Part shown: piece after piece, positions 48,192 to 48,478 of the stretch
Layout of the letters: each line of letters starts with the position of its first letter
Numbering within the stretch: the stretch's first letter is position 1
Assembly (NCBI GenBank): GCA_947166105.1
Contig: CAMVCZ010000022.1
Location: 1 to 48,478 of the forward strand
Source of the DNA: an uncultured Bacteroidales bacterium
GTDB lineage: Bacteria; Bacteroidota; Bacteroidia; Bacteroidales; F082
Reading direction: 5' to 3'
Length of the DNA: 48,478 nt
Notes under the pieces: generated by a model
Told to the model about the DNA's origin: nothing
Database searches by the model: none
What the model saw: only the letters and a program-made list of their open reading frames with translations
Translations under genes and position numbers: made by a program

Positions 48192-48478
48192 TTAGTTGCT
48201 GAGGCTGTTCCATCTTATCATAAGCACAGAAACTGTCGTGGCCATGGATGCAAGGAAAGAAGCGACAGAAATCCAGAAACTAACTGATTGTACTGTGTTG
48301 GCATTAACAGTTGACTGGTTAGCGCGTTTTGCATTGGGTTCCACATAGATATAGTCGTTCTGATGGATATAATAAGCTGGAGAACGCTTCACATTGTCGA
48401 ATGAACGCATATCGACATTGTAAGCAATTATGTTGCCTGAAGAATCAGGTCGGAGCACCAGCACATTGTCGCGCTTAC
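48192..48478 (-). CDS. Wza-like polysaccharide export protein, partial (cut by window end)
   Basis: The C-terminal 94 residues of an export lipoprotein homologous to the one at 13739-14536; the gene continues beyond the right edge of the window. Visible parts are the end of the SLBB domain (VLVLRPDSSGNIIAYNVD), the family motif YYIHQNDYIYVEPN and a hydrophobic C-terminal helix (SVSFWISVASFLASMATTVSVL in part). It is the first gene of the second wza-wzc-cpsB set, 43 bases upstream of the kinase gene. Confidence 0.85.
   Translation of the reverse strand, partial: KRDNVLVLRPDSSGNIIAYNVDMRSFDNVKRSPAYYIHQNDYIYVEPNAKRANQSTVNANTVQSVSFWISVASFLASMATTVSVLMIRWNSLSN

Overview
The window looks like chromosome from a member of the Bacteroidales (phylum Bacteroidota). 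The evidence is the gliding lipoprotein GldH, the type IX secretion protein PorZ with its C-terminal sorting domain, an UpxY-type NusG paralogue, a GH97 glycosidase, a two-subunit methylmalonyl-CoA mutase, many lipoproteins with a Cys-ending signal peptide, and TAnnTTTG -7 promoter boxes. No tRNA, rRNA, CRISPR array or insertion sequence was recognised. No gene-free stretch exceeds about 200 bases, apart from a decayed segment at 445-642.

Layout. (1) 1-5617 is a restriction island with an A/T-rich left edge. It holds a small unknown ORF, a 22-codon stub of a DNA cytosine-5 methyltransferase, an intact McrB-like AAA+ GTPase, a large McrC/LlaJI-like nuclease with an extra C-terminal domain, two small membrane-protein genes and a Vsr mismatch endonuclease. 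(2) 5620-13107 is mostly minus strand: a GH97 glycosidase, ElbB, a crotonase, and the cell-shape pair mrdA (PBP2) and rodA; a small acidic protein lies on the plus strand. (3) 13266-18526 on the plus strand reads gldH, a Wza-like export lipoprotein, a Wzc-like tyrosine kinase, UpxY and a coiled-coil membrane protein. (4) 18529-22320 on the minus strand reads pcm, porZ and recO. (5) 22394-25820 on the plus strand holds a sugar dehydrogenase-like protein, a lipoprotein and a polyprenyl-phosphate sugar transferase. (6) 25827-28166 on the minus strand holds an AAA-ATPase/PD-(D/E)XK protein and a DUF4294 protein. (7) 28287-36796 on the plus strand is largely housekeeping: phosphofructokinase, ComB-like phosphatase, RNase HI, a zinc-ribbon protein, isoleucyl-tRNA synthetase, a DksA-like protein, LspA and a GNAT acetyltransferase. 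(8) 36957-40829 holds two surface lipoproteins and an O-antigen ligase-like protein. (9) 40907-48478 on the minus strand holds the large and small subunits of methylmalonyl-CoA mutase, then a second surface-polysaccharide set (CpsB-type phosphatase, second Wzc, Wza cut by the window end).

How the genes work together. Two Wza/Wzc export-regulation sets, an initiating sugar transferase, a ligase/polymerase and UpxY point to capsule or exopolysaccharide export. GldH and PorZ link the cell to gliding or type IX secretion. Methylmalonyl-CoA mutase fits the succinate-propionate pathway of fermentative Bacteroidales.

The most notable observations are: a restriction system whose methyltransferase is reduced to a stub; an isoleucyl-tRNA synthetase with a swapped GxHH signature motif (expected strong mupirocin resistance) that also carries two in-frame insertions of a repetitive AACTCTC-type element; a related T/G/A-rich repeat inserted exactly in the zinc site of Vsr; and a synonymous-diverged second copy of the rnhA 3' end.
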